A stretch of DNA of 64,000 nt from NCBI GenBank assembly GCA_963668365.1, contig OY764266.1:4216001-4280000 (forward strand), written 5' to 3'. A model generated the notes under the pieces. It worked only from the letters and a program-made list of their open reading frames with translations. It was not told where the DNA came from and did not search any database. The translations under genes were made by a program, and so were the position numbers. Shown in pieces: positions 17,879 to 26,796 of this stretch (position 1 is its first letter; each line of letters starts with the position of its first letter). This DNA comes from VXNE01 sp963668365 (GTDB lineage Bacteria; Pseudomonadota; Gammaproteobacteria; Pseudomonadales; Azotimanducaceae).

Positions 17879-19729
17879 ATGAAACCGGCAGACCTGAGTC
17901 CGCACCTCAAAGCCAGGGCATATCTTGTTGACACCACCCTGGAGGACGCCACGCTGGAGAAAGGCAACACCGACCCGAACGGCAAGCCGTGGGTGCCCGG
18001 GGAGCGTCGGCACCCCGGCGATGATTCACTGGTCAGGTTGTATCCGGTACCGCGTAGGGGCGATGAGGTCTCTCCCCAGGAACGAAAGACCACTCAAAAT
18101 CGAGCGTCGGTTCCTATACTCTCATTGTTGTTGGCGTCGCTTCTCGCAACCCTGCCTCTGTCCGCATTCGCCGATCGACCGAATATTCTGTGGATTGATA
18201 TCGACGATCAATCTCCCTGGTACAACGTCTATGGAGACACGACAGTCAGCACGCCGAATCTGGACGCATTGGCGAGTGAGGGTGTTGCCTTTGAACGTGC
18301 GTACGTAGCGGTACCCGTTTGTGCGCCCAGTCGATCAGCCATGGTTACCGGCGTATATCCGATTCGGGCGGGAACGCATGATATGCGATCCGGACGTGTA
18401 CCCGAATACCAGATCCACCTGCCTGACGACATCACCACAGTGCCGGAGTTATTGCGTAAGGCAGGGTATGAAACCTACAACGCCCACAAGGATGACTATA
18501 ACTTTACCTATGATCGGCGTGATCTCTTCACCATAGGCAATCCGCCGCATCCTTATTCTCCCGGTAGTCGTGTAGTCGAAGCTGGGGATGATGAGCTCAA
18601 ACAGTCAATGAGCGAGCAAAAGCTGTCGGAGTCGGGTTTCACTGATGAGCAGACGGCCAAGATGATGGCAGTCGGGGCATTGAAGGATCAGGAAAAAGGA
18701 AAAAGCAAACGGGTGGCTACGGGCAACTATAAAGGACTGGTTGGAACCGGATCCTGGCGTGACGTCAAAAAAGGTCCTTTCTTCGGGCAAATGTCCATCC
18801 CTGGTGGTAAGGCCGTGGCGGGCATAGAGAAGCAGCTCCGTTCGTGGGGTGTAGAGCCCGTGGATCCGGCAAGGGTCAGGGTCCCGGCTCAATATCCGGA
18901 TATTCCTCAGATCCGGCAACACGTTGCGAATCACTACAATTCCATCCTGCGTACTGACCATCGGGTTGGGGAATTGATTCAGCAATTCAAGGATGAGGGC
19001 CTGTGGGGAAACACGGTGTTTATCCTATACAGTGATCATGGTTCAGATCTGCCCAGAAGCAAGGAATTCCTCTATGAAGAAGGTCTGCATGTTCCGTTTA
19101 TCGTTGCAGCACCGGGCATGGATCTCATTGAGCCGGGAAAAAGGGAAGACCTGGTAAACCTGATGGACATTGCCGCCACGACATTGGGACTTGCCGGCAT
19201 TGAAGTGCCCGGGTTCATGGACGCAAAAGATGTGTTCGCCGAAAACTTCCACCGGGAGTACGTCTATTCATCTGCAGATCGGATGTCCAACGTTATCGAC
19301 AGGACGCGTTCCGTGATGGGCGAACGGTTTCACTACATAAAGAACTTCTTGCTGGACCGACCGCTGTATAACTGGGGGCATCGTGAAATGGCGGCTTCCA
19401 TACGCGACCCGGAAGGCAAGACCACCAGTTTTATGGCTATGCGCAAACTGGCCGAAGCGGGTCAGCTGAAGGGCGTCCACGCTGCACCTTACGGCCAACG
19501 GGTCTCTGAAGAACTCTACGACCTTCAAGAGGACCCCGACGAGGTGGTGAACCTGGCCGGCAATCCGAAGTACGAAAAGCAGCTTCTAAAAATGCGTGGC
19601 CTTCTCCATGCCTGGATAGCTGACACTGACGATAAAGGACAGTACCCGAGATCTGAGGGTGCGATGAGTGAAATTCTCGGTCGGTTTCCACCTGAGTGGC
19701 TTCACAGTCCGGAGTTTCTTAACGAATAA
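17879..19729 (+). CDS. Sulfatase with unusual N-terminal extension
   Basis: A type I sulfatase of about 616 residues. The formylglycine motif is canonical, CAPSRSAMVTG, after the metal site RPNILWIDIDDQ. A hydrophobic export segment (ILSLLLASLLATLPLSAFA) occurs only at about residue 80, preceded by ~75 polar residues (GNTDPNGKPWVPGERRHPGD) that I do not recognise. Either translation starts later, at a non-ATG codon, or an unrelated fragment has fused to the front. A later conserved site is FILYSDHGSDLP. Substrate unknown. It is 30 bp before dikinase copy 2. Confidence 0.85.
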   Translation: MKPADLSPHLKARAYLVDTTLEDATLEKGNTDPNGKPWVPGERRHPGDDSLVRLYPVPRRGDEVSPQERKTTQNRASVPILSLLLASLLATLPLSAFADRPNILWIDIDDQSPWYNVYGDTTVSTPNLDALASEGVAFERAYVAVPVCAPSRSAMVTGVYPIRAGTHDMRSGRVPEYQIHLPDDITTVPELLRKAGYETYNAHKDDYNFTYDRRDLFTIGNPPHPYSPGSRVVEAGDDELKQSMSEQKLSESGFTDEQTAKMMAVGALKDQEKGKSKRVATGNYKGLVGTGSWRDVKKGPFFGQMSIPGGKAVAGIEKQLRSWGVEPVDPARVRVPAQYPDIPQIRQHVANHYNSILRTDHRVGELIQQFKDEGLWGNTVFILYSDHGSDLPRSKEFLYEEGLHVPFIVAAPGMDLIEPGKREDLVNLMDIAATTLGLAGIEVPGFMDAKDVFAENFHREYVYSSADRMSNVIDRTRSVMGERFHYIKNFLLDRPLYNWGHREMAASIRDPEGKTTSFMAMRKLAEAGQLKGVHAAPYGQRVSEELYDLQEDPDEVVNLAGNPKYEKQLLKMRGLLHAWIADTDDKGQYPRSEGAMSEILGRFPPEWLHSPEFLNE

Positions 19730-19759
19730 AATTCGTCGGCTGAGTACAGGAACCACAAG

Positions 19760-22507
19760 GTGTCCGAAGTACATATACTCCCCCTTGCGATCACGGATGC
19801 AGATCTGAACCTGATCGGTGGCAAGGGAATGAGCCTCGCCAGTCTGTCCGCCGCTGGATTCCCTGTCCCCGATGGTTTTCACGTCAATGCCGATGCCTAT
19901 CGGGCATACATCGAGACGCATGATCTTCACGACCAACTGATGCGGCTGGCTGTACCAGCGCTCGCGGATCAGCGAGTGTCCTTTGAAGCCGCATCCAATG
20001 GCATTCAGGCGCTTTTCTCGGACCACGATGTTCCCGATAGCATCGCCGGGGCAATTGCATCCGCGTACCGGTCACTCGAGGGTGCGGTTGGCGCGGTGGC
20101 GGTTCGGTCTTCGGCCAATGCCGAAGACCTGCCGGACCTGTCATTTGCGGGTCAGCAGGACACGTTTCTCAATGTACAGGGCGAAGAAGCGGTCATCGCG
20201 GCGGTGCGAGACTGCTGGGCGTCACTGTGGACCGCGCGGGCGCTCAGCTATCGCCACGACATGGGTATCGACAACGACCTGGTGGCGATGTCAGTGGTTG
20301 TGCAACGCATGGTGGATGCCGAGGCTGCCGGCGTGCTGTTCACAGTGAATGCCATTACGGGCAAACGCTCAGAGCTGGTCATTAACGCAAGTTTCGGGCT
20401 GGGAGAAGCGGTGGTCAGCGGGCGGGTTACGCCTGACAGTTTTACGCTTGACCGGGAAAGTCTGCATGTCCGGGAGACAATGATCGGCGCCAAGGAGCAG
20501 ATGATCGTTGCGGATGAGGGTGGCACAGCAATGAAAGCCACTGAAGCCATCAATGAAAAGCTACGAGATTCGGCTTCACTGTCTCCCGCCCAGACGAAAG
20601 CACTTGCGGAGCTGGCGCTGAGCGTGGAAGCGCACTGGGATGGCGTGCCACAGGACATTGAATGGGCTATCGCGGATGGAAACTGCTGGCTGCTGCAATC
20701 GCGGCCGATTACACATCTGCCGCCGCCGCCACTTGAGGCAAAATGGGCGCCGCCGTTTCCCGGGGCGAATCTGATCCGCCGGGGCTGGGTAGAGCACCTG
20801 CTGGGACCCCTGTCGCCGCTATTTGAGACCATGTACCTGCAACTCGGACTGGAGGACGCCTTCCGGAGGCGCGCCGACGGCGCAAAAACCATGCCGATAC
20901 CGCGACACATCACGGTCAACGGCTGGGCATACTCCCGCACGGGACCAACCAAGATACTCATTCTGCAGAATCGGCTGCGAAAATGGTTGCGCGTTTCCCG
21001 GTCAGCGGTCTACTTGTTGGCGGGTTACAAGTTCGGCTGGCTGCTGTTGTGGCGGTACCAGGGCCTGCCCTTGTACCTGTCACGAATTCGCCGCTGGCAA
21101 AAACTGAATCCGGCGTCAGCATCGACGGAAACTCTGTACCTCGCCCTGCGCGCCCTGGTGGATGCCGATGCCGAATACTGGATGTACGCCCGCACCATGC
21201 AGGGCTTGTCCAAGATAGCCAACGCAGGCATGACCCGTTTTCTCTCGGAGCATGCAGGCGATGCCGGGTTTCTTCTAGGGAAGGGTAACGCGCTGGGTGC
21301 GCAGTCCACCGATCTGCTCTGTGGGTATCCGTCGAAGAGCAATGATGCCCTCGTCGAACTGGCGCGTATCGCAAAGTCCATTCGTGATGACGATCAACTC
21401 AAGACCCTGGTGCTGACGACACCCGTCAAGCGTCTCATGGTAACGCTCGAAACCAAGGCGAAGGACACGGCGAGAGACATCGAGAGTTATCTGGACAGGT
21501 ATGGGCAGCTGACCTTCACACTGGACTTCGTTGAACCGACGCTGCGCGAGGCGCCTGTCGCGATGTTATCCAATCTGCGGTTCATGGTTGCGGGCACCGG
21601 CAACATCGACCCGGTGGCATCACAGGCCCAGGCGCAGCAGCGCCGCAAGAAAGTCGCGGCCGAGGTGCTGGCGCATCTCGATGAACCTGTGCGCAGTCGG
21701 TTTAGAAGGCAGTATCGAAGTGCTTCGAGGGACTCGCGGTACCGCGAGGATGCGATGTTTCACATGGGTGGTGCCTGGGCGGTGTTCCGACCGTTGGCGC
21801 TGGAACTGGGTCGCCGCCTTGCAGAAGTCGGTACGCTGTCGACTGCCGACGACATTTTCTACCTGACCAACGATGAATTGCTGGTCGCATTGGAACCCTT
21901 GACCGCGGATGGGCGACCCGGCCGAATCGCGTCGTGGGCGATGCGGATAACCGCTAGAGCACTATTGGGTCCTGATGCGGCGGAGCAGATACTTCGCGGC
22001 AAAAACAAGGTCAATCAAGAGGCAGATCTCGCCATCCACGGCCTGAAGGAAAAAGCCCGGGAGCAGCGACAGTTGCGGGAAGCTCGGAAACGCCTTCACC
22101 CCCCGGCAACCATCCCCAGCGCCTACATCGAAAAGGTTAGGGCCACGATGACCCAGCACGCCAACGAGGATGAAAACGCAGACGTGATCAGCGGTTTTGC
22201 GACCAGCGGCGGCACCATTTCCGCCCACGCGTCCGTGTTGTCTTCGCCGGAGAATTTCGACCGTATGAGACCGGGATCGATTCTGGTCTGTCCGTTCACT
22301 ACGCCGGCATGGACCCAGTTATTTGCACAGGCAGCAGGTCTGGTCACAGACATTGGCGGAGTTGGCGGGCATGGCTCTATCGTGGCACGCGAATACGGTA
22401 TTCCCGCGGTCATGGGAACAGGGGTGGGCACCAGCCGCATCAGCCATGGGCAGCGGATCACAGTCGATGGCGATGCCGGGACGGTGACGTTGCACGACTC
22501 GAGCTAG
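19760..22507 (+). CDS. Rifampin-phosphotransferase-like dikinase, copy 2
   Basis: A 915-residue paralogue of the protein at 13822-16686 with the same architecture: ATP-grasp N-terminus (LIGGKGMSLASLSAAGFPVP, VRSSANAEDLPDLSFAGQQ, VPQDIEWAIADGNCWLLQSR), a divergent middle, and the terminal phosphohistidine domain (GGHGSIVAREYGIPAVMG). Catalytic His is the one in GHGS by family analogy. Start is GTG at 19760, 30 bp after the sulfatase stop. The middle acceptor domain differs most between the copies, which suggests different substrates. It lacks the PEP-binding barrel of PEP synthase. Confidence 0.85.
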   Translation: MSEVHILPLAITDADLNLIGGKGMSLASLSAAGFPVPDGFHVNADAYRAYIETHDLHDQLMRLAVPALADQRVSFEAASNGIQALFSDHDVPDSIAGAIASAYRSLEGAVGAVAVRSSANAEDLPDLSFAGQQDTFLNVQGEEAVIAAVRDCWASLWTARALSYRHDMGIDNDLVAMSVVVQRMVDAEAAGVLFTVNAITGKRSELVINASFGLGEAVVSGRVTPDSFTLDRESLHVRETMIGAKEQMIVADEGGTAMKATEAINEKLRDSASLSPAQTKALAELALSVEAHWDGVPQDIEWAIADGNCWLLQSRPITHLPPPPLEAKWAPPFPGANLIRRGWVEHLLGPLSPLFETMYLQLGLEDAFRRRADGAKTMPIPRHITVNGWAYSRTGPTKILILQNRLRKWLRVSRSAVYLLAGYKFGWLLLWRYQGLPLYLSRIRRWQKLNPASASTETLYLALRALVDADAEYWMYARTMQGLSKIANAGMTRFLSEHAGDAGFLLGKGNALGAQSTDLLCGYPSKSNDALVELARIAKSIRDDDQLKTLVLTTPVKRLMVTLETKAKDTARDIESYLDRYGQLTFTLDFVEPTLREAPVAMLSNLRFMVAGTGNIDPVASQAQAQQRRKKVAAEVLAHLDEPVRSRFRRQYRSASRDSRYREDAMFHMGGAWAVFRPLALELGRRLAEVGTLSTADDIFYLTNDELLVALEPLTADGRPGRIASWAMRITARALLGPDAAEQILRGKNKVNQEADLAIHGLKEKAREQRQLREARKRLHPPATIPSAYIEKVRATMTQHANEDENADVISGFATSGGTISAHASVLSSPENFDRMRPGSILVCPFTTPAWTQLFAQAAGLVTDIGGVGGHGSIVAREYGIPAVMGTGVGTSRISHGQRITVDGDAGTVTLHDSS

Positions 22508-22583
22508 TCTCTCGACACCATCCCACCGGGTGGCGCCCTCCCCGAATATAACTATCGCCAATCCAAAGGAAATGGTGGGCTAG

Positions 22584-23759
22584 TTACTCTCTACCCGCTG
22601 GAGCCAGGCCAAACCAAATCGATTGATCCGCATCACTATCTCGCATCGCCCGTCGGGCCTTCAAGATCACTTGGCCTGCCTCGGTTCCATCGTAAAACCA
22701 TTCCTCGGTTGCCCATGGGCCTATAGGGCCCTCTGCCAGTTCACAGGCCAGTTCTTCATAGTAGGTTCGTATGTCGTGAACCGTTCCATACATTGATCTG
22801 GTTGGAAATCCAACTTCGTCCCAGCGTTCTCCCTCGACTATTCTCACAAATCTTTCCAGCGCTTCGGGAACCTGCTCAGCACTGATTTTCATTCCTACAG
22901 AGGTTCTTCTGTTCCTTTGATATGCACGGTCATAGGCCGCTTTCAAGCCTTGAGCCTCATCTACGGCGGGATGCAGCTCAGTGTTCATTCTGGGAGGGAG
23001 TGAGCAAACCAGTGGCTCGCTGCCAGTTGAGCTGATGCTAACAGGAAACTCCCTGATAACTGGACCTTCGGGTTCCTCCAGCAAATCAAATGCAGCTTGC
23101 AAAACCTCATACTGGAATTGTTTGTCTCTTGGTTTCCCCAGTGACAGACCTACCGGAAAATCTGTGTAGAGGGCTCTCGGAACTTTCGTCCGTTCCGCCA
23201 CTTCTCTCATCGGGGTGATGACGACAGTTGACAGACCCGCTGATTCAAAGACGTGGGCAAGCGTACACAAGGTACGCGGACAAAGAGGTCATGTACCTGT
23301 CAGCAAAACAACGTCTACGCCCTCTTTCAGCATTTCCTTGGCGCAAAGCGGCCCGGTATCCAAGCGAATTTCCGATACGGTTGGCGACTGGTTACCAGCG
23401 AAAGCGTAGTGCTTTTCCGCCACTCCACCGATGATATCGTCTTCAGCAAGTTCCTCAAGGCGGTCAATTGGGTAGACAACATTGATATCAGCAGCGAAAC
23501 CGCCACGATCAAAGTTGACGCTATGATGTCCGAGAGTTAAATCCCTGGCGTGTCTGGGCAAGGTCTCATAGTGATAGTCACTGTCACCGAGTTCAAAACC
23601 ATCCCCACCCTCTCGATATAGAGCGGCAGTTGTGACAATGGCAACCTTGGCAAGATTTAACGGCTTTGGTTCATTGAAGCTGCTCTCGCCGAATTCTGGC
23701 AGAGGCACACTTGCCGAGAACTTCCGCATCGCAGATTTGTCTTTTCCAAAAACACTCAT
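22584..23759 (-). CDS. GrdB-like reductase with in-frame UGA (candidate selenoprotein)
   Basis: Two frames separated by one TGA (23291-23289) lie in the same phase and together make a 391-residue protein. It resembles the glycine/sarcosine/betaine reductase component B family (GrdB/GrdF/GrdH), and related PrdB. The sequence across the codon is VVLLTGT-U-PLCPRTLCTLA, so selenocysteine at residue 157 would form a UxxC redox motif, just where GrdB has TUGTCTRC. After it, FESAGLSTVVITPM and FPVGLSLGKP follow the GrdB pattern (ERAGI.., HPLGxP). A stem-loop lies 11 nt after the UGA. No frameshift is needed. Alternative: a Cys-to-stop mutated pseudogene. The physiological substrate is unknown. Confidence 0.75.
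23261..23277 (-). promoter_or_regulatory. Candidate bacterial SECIS stem-loop
   Basis: On the coding strand, 11 nt after the UGA, GCGTAC-CTTGT-GTACGC forms a perfect 6-bp stem with a 5-nt loop. The loop begins 17 nt after the UGA, inside the 16-37 nt spacing known for bacterial SECIS elements. The loop lacks a G in its first two positions, which the usual consensus expects, so this is suggestive only. Confidence 0.45.
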
Positions 23760-23947
23760 CTTGTTCTAGTCCTTGACGGTTACACAAAAGACCGCACCAG
23801 CGATGGAGAAGGTGAAGACTGGCACAATCCACAATGGCGGAGGCGAAATAAACCGGAAATTCAGGACGTAGTCAACGCAAAGTTTGCAGGCGCGATGGAC
23901 CAAAGGCGCCAACGCGACCGAATCCTTGAGGAAGGCGGTCCAGTCCT

Positions 23948-24991
23948 TTACGTTGAACTGGCGTTCTCCTTCCTGATCTTCTGAATTTTCTCCAGAACGT
24001 CAATCAAATAGAGCGACTCTTCCCTCCCAAATTGCGGACATTCGGGCAGACCCGCGGCCAGGCAGCGATGTACTGCTTCAGTCTGATAGAGAAAACCCTG
24101 CTGATTGGGATAGGCCATGGGGATGCTCACGGATTCAGGTGTCGGGTATTCAAATCGATGCGCCGGCGCCGGCGTGTTGGCATCCATGTAGCGTGACGGA
24201 ACTTTCTGCGGCACACGAATCGTGATGGTCGTGGGGCAATGGGCCGGTTGTTCCAGAGTAATTCGTCCCTTGGAGCCGATGATCTCAGTGACTTCGGCGA
24301 ATTCACTCGGATAATGGATGAAGGACAGCACCGCGCTCCTATCGTCAGAGTAGCCGAGTATCCCATGTCGACTGGTGGCCACAATGGACTCCGGCATCGC
24401 TTCAATACCGAAGGCCAGGACTGCCGCCTGAATCGTATAGATGGCATCGAAGTCCGCCTGCACCATCAGCACATCCCCAATCATGCCCTGCTCGAGGGCC
24501 CATCGAGCGTGTTCCATAGCCGGGAAGAACCGGGTCCAGAGGCCATGCTGGAGCATCACACCCTGCCTGGCTGCAGCCTCATACATCTCTCTGGCGTCCT
24601 CGGATTCGCCGCCCATGGGTTTCTCGCACAACACATGCTTGCCCGCCTCAACGGCAAGCAGGACGTGCTCCTTGTGAAGCGTATGTATGGTGCCTATATA
24701 GACGATATCCACATCAGGGGACGCCAGCATCTCGGCGTAACTGCCATAAGCGGACTCGATACCATGCTGAGCAGCGAAGTCCTCCGCGCGTTCTTTCGAG
24801 CGGGCCGCAACAGCACTCACAGTCGCGCCTTTGCAGGCTCTGGTTGCCAGCGCCCACTGCCTTGAGATCTGCCCCGCGCCAATAATGCCCCACCGCAAAG
24901 GAAAGGCATCATCATTCGGGTCTGTCAGGCCCAGACGAACATCCATGGGGGCAGATGGCGGCAGCCCCGCCTCATCGTGTTGTGTTTTCAA
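23948..24991 (-). CDS. Gfo/Idh/MocA-family oxidoreductase
   Basis: A 347-residue NAD(P)-dependent oxidoreductase, typically acting on sugars, inositols or their derivatives. The Rossmann motif is WGIIGAGQISRQWALA (about residues 35-50) and the signature EKPMGG is at about 123-128. The C-terminal half forms the family alpha/beta substrate domain. The first ~30 residues precede the Rossmann fold and are a bit longer than usual. It lies 188 bp downstream of the GrdB-like gene on the same strand; the gap shows no gene. Confidence 0.9.
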   Translation of the reverse strand: MKTQHDEAGLPPSAPMDVRLGLTDPNDDAFPLRWGIIGAGQISRQWALATRACKGATVSAVAARSKERAEDFAAQHGIESAYGSYAEMLASPDVDIVYIGTIHTLHKEHVLLAVEAGKHVLCEKPMGGESEDAREMYEAAARQGVMLQHGLWTRFFPAMEHARWALEQGMIGDVLMVQADFDAIYTIQAAVLAFGIEAMPESIVATSRHGILGYSDDRSAVLSFIHYPSEFAEVTEIIGSKGRITLEQPAHCPTTITIRVPQKVPSRYMDANTPAPAHRFEYPTPESVSIPMAYPNQQGFLYQTEAVHRCLAAGLPECPQFGREESLYLIDVLEKIQKIRKENASST

Positions 24992-25103
24992 TTGGAACTC
25001 CCATAGGGTCCTTCATGTACAAACTCCCATCTGGGCAGCGGCTGCGGAAGGGATCGCAGACGCACCCTCTCGTTGATCCGATCAGCTCTTCGTCGTTCAA
25101 GGA

Positions 25104-25823
25104 TCATCCCGAGGCCGTCGGCGCGATGATCAACTCCCGGACAGTGATCTCAGGTGGCTGCTGATACGCGAACACGACCGCCCCCGCGACATCGTCCGGA
25201 CGCAGCCCGCCCTGCAGTCGGTCCTTGTTGGCCTGATACGCCTCGATCAGGTCCACCTGGGTCGACCGGCTGAGCAGTTCGGTATCCACCAGGCCGGGAG
25301 AGATCAGGACGACCCGCACTCCGCGTCCGGCCGCTTCGGCGCGCAGCCCCTCGGTGAGGCCGCGGACGGCGAACTTCGTTCCGACGTATACCACGTGATT
25401 GGGACCGTACCGGTGCCCCGCGGTTGACCCGATGTTGATGATGGTCCCCGCGCGCCGTTCGAGCATCGGAGAAAAGACCACGGACGTGGTGTTGAGCAAC
25501 CCGACGACGTTGGTCTCGAACATCCCCTGCCAATGCTCCGGTTCCTGGTCCTTGAATGCCGCGAGATTCAGCCAGCCGGCGTTGTTGACGAGCAGGTCCA
25601 CCGGTCCATGCGCCTCCTCCGCTTCGGCCACCGCAGCGCGGAAGCCCTCGACATCTGCGACGTCGTTCTGCCGGCAGACCGTGTCGGGGAGATCCAGTTC
25701 CCGGAGGCGATCCACGCGGCGGGCGGTCAGGAGCAGCGGATGGCCCGCCGCGCTGAGCGCCCGGGCGATTGCCGCGCCTATGCCGGCGCTTGCTCCGGTG
25801 ATCACTGCCAATGGCTTGGTCAT
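25104..25823 (-). CDS. Short-chain dehydrogenase/reductase (YdfG-like)
   Basis: A 239-residue SDR with TGASAGIG at about residues 9-16, NNAGWLN at about 85, the serine in NIGSTAG and YVGTK as the YxxxK motif. The ATG at 25823 is chosen because residues upstream in the same frame lack homology. The product most resembles the NADP-dependent serine/3-hydroxy acid dehydrogenase group, but the substrate is open. It is followed by the Gfo/Idh/MocA gene on the same strand after 112 bp. Confidence 0.9.
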   Translation of the reverse strand: MTKPLAVITGASAGIGAAIARALSAAGHPLLLTARRVDRLRELDLPDTVCRQNDVADVEGFRAAVAEAEEAHGPVDLLVNNAGWLNLAAFKDQEPEHWQGMFETNVVGLLNTTSVVFSPMLERRAGTIINIGSTAGHRYGPNHVVYVGTKFAVRGLTEGLRAEAAGRGVRVVLISPGLVDTELLSRSTQVDLIEAYQANKDRLQGGLRPDDVAGAVVFAYQQPPEITVRELIIAPTASG

Positions 25824-25950
25824 GGTCCTCTCCCGGCACGTCTCATCCACTGCGTACGGCATCGAGTTTCTCATGCCTGCGGGCGGGCAATGGATCTCTT
25901 CCTCACTGAGCGTCGGTGTGTGGCCCGACCATTTCCCAGCTTTACTTTTT

Positions 25951-26247
25951 CTAGGTGCGCTGCCTCCAGCGTTGCGGGTCACGACTGCCATGCATGACCG
26001 CAACCACTACGATAGTCTGGTCACATATGCGGTAGAAGACTCCGCACGGAAAGCGCTGCAGAATGGCGCGACGAGTTTCGCGATGCAGTATTCGATAGGC
26101 TGTCGGGTTATCGGCGATTCTGTCAAAAGTTCGTTCGATCTCATCAACAAAGTCGCTGCCCAAACCGGCGTTCTGCGCTTCATACCAAAGCGTAGCATCA
26201 GTGATATCTTCGCGCGCCTTGAGACGGACGCGAATTTCAAAGCTCAC
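25951..26247 (-). CDS. ParE/RelE-superfamily toxin
   Basis: A 98-residue protein with the ParE/RelE fold signature: IRVRLKAREDITDATLWYE, FVDEIERTFDRIADNP, and a C-terminal strand pair (FPCGVFYRICDQTIVVVAVM, then HGSRDPQRW). ParE-like members inhibit gyrase and RelE-like members cut mRNA in the ribosome; the RDPxxW ending is more typical of the ParE side. Its start overlaps the antitoxin stop by 4 nt (ATGA), the usual translational coupling. Confidence 0.88.
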   Translation of the reverse strand: MSFEIRVRLKAREDITDATLWYEAQNAGLGSDFVDEIERTFDRIADNPTAYRILHRETRRAILQRFPCGVFYRICDQTIVVVAVMHGSRDPQRWRQRT

Positions 26248-26468
26248 AGAGCGCGGCGGATGCTTCCCAGGACCTCGTTTGACGGCTCTCCCAGGTTTCC
26301 GTCCAGCTCGAACTCGTCGAGCCTTCGATCCAACTCTTCGCGTTGCGGTATTGTCAAGGGCAGTCGGTCTTGATCCGCTGCGATGCTATCCCATAGGTCC
26401 TCAACCAGCCGGATGCGGTCCCTGACCGGCAAATCCTGAAGTCTCGTCGCCACGTATTTCAGTCCCAA
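26244..26468 (-). CDS. Addiction-module antitoxin of the ParE-type pair
   Basis: A 74-residue acidic protein of the small addiction-module component family, with LPVRDRIRLVEDLWDSIAAD and LTIPQREELDRRLDEFE as the recognisable core. Such proteins have a conserved helix pair and bind the toxin through their C-terminus. It is upstream of, and overlaps by 4 nt, the toxin gene, so the operon order is antitoxin then toxin. Both genes look intact. Confidence 0.85.
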   Translation of the reverse strand: MGLKYVATRLQDLPVRDRIRLVEDLWDSIAADQDRLPLTIPQREELDRRLDEFELDGNLGEPSNEVLGSIRRAL

Positions 26469-26796
26469 TTTCTATTCTGCTCTTCATTTTAACGCGAGTC
26501 GCTCCAGATCCGGATGTGAACCAGGGGCAAATGGAACTCCTCGGCCGTGGGGAGATCCGTTGTGCGGAAACACGTAGGCGTTGCTCGCCCGGTGCCACCG
26601 GTCACTGCGACAAGGATGTGGCCGGCTCTGCAACGACCGGGATGCGGCGCCACACCAGAAATGGGGGAACTCGGGCCAATCTGAATTGACCCCCGGAACA
26701 GTGTTTGCCAACCTGATCGGGCAAACGACCTGTGGGCGACGCCACACGAAGCGTTGCTCACAACAGCTCCCGGAGCGCATCGACAGTCAGGTAGTC

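Noticed and set aside
22584..23270. A separate short GrdB-like gene starting at the ATG 23270
   Set aside because: The upstream frame continues in phase through one UGA with conserved sequence on both sides, so one gene is simpler.
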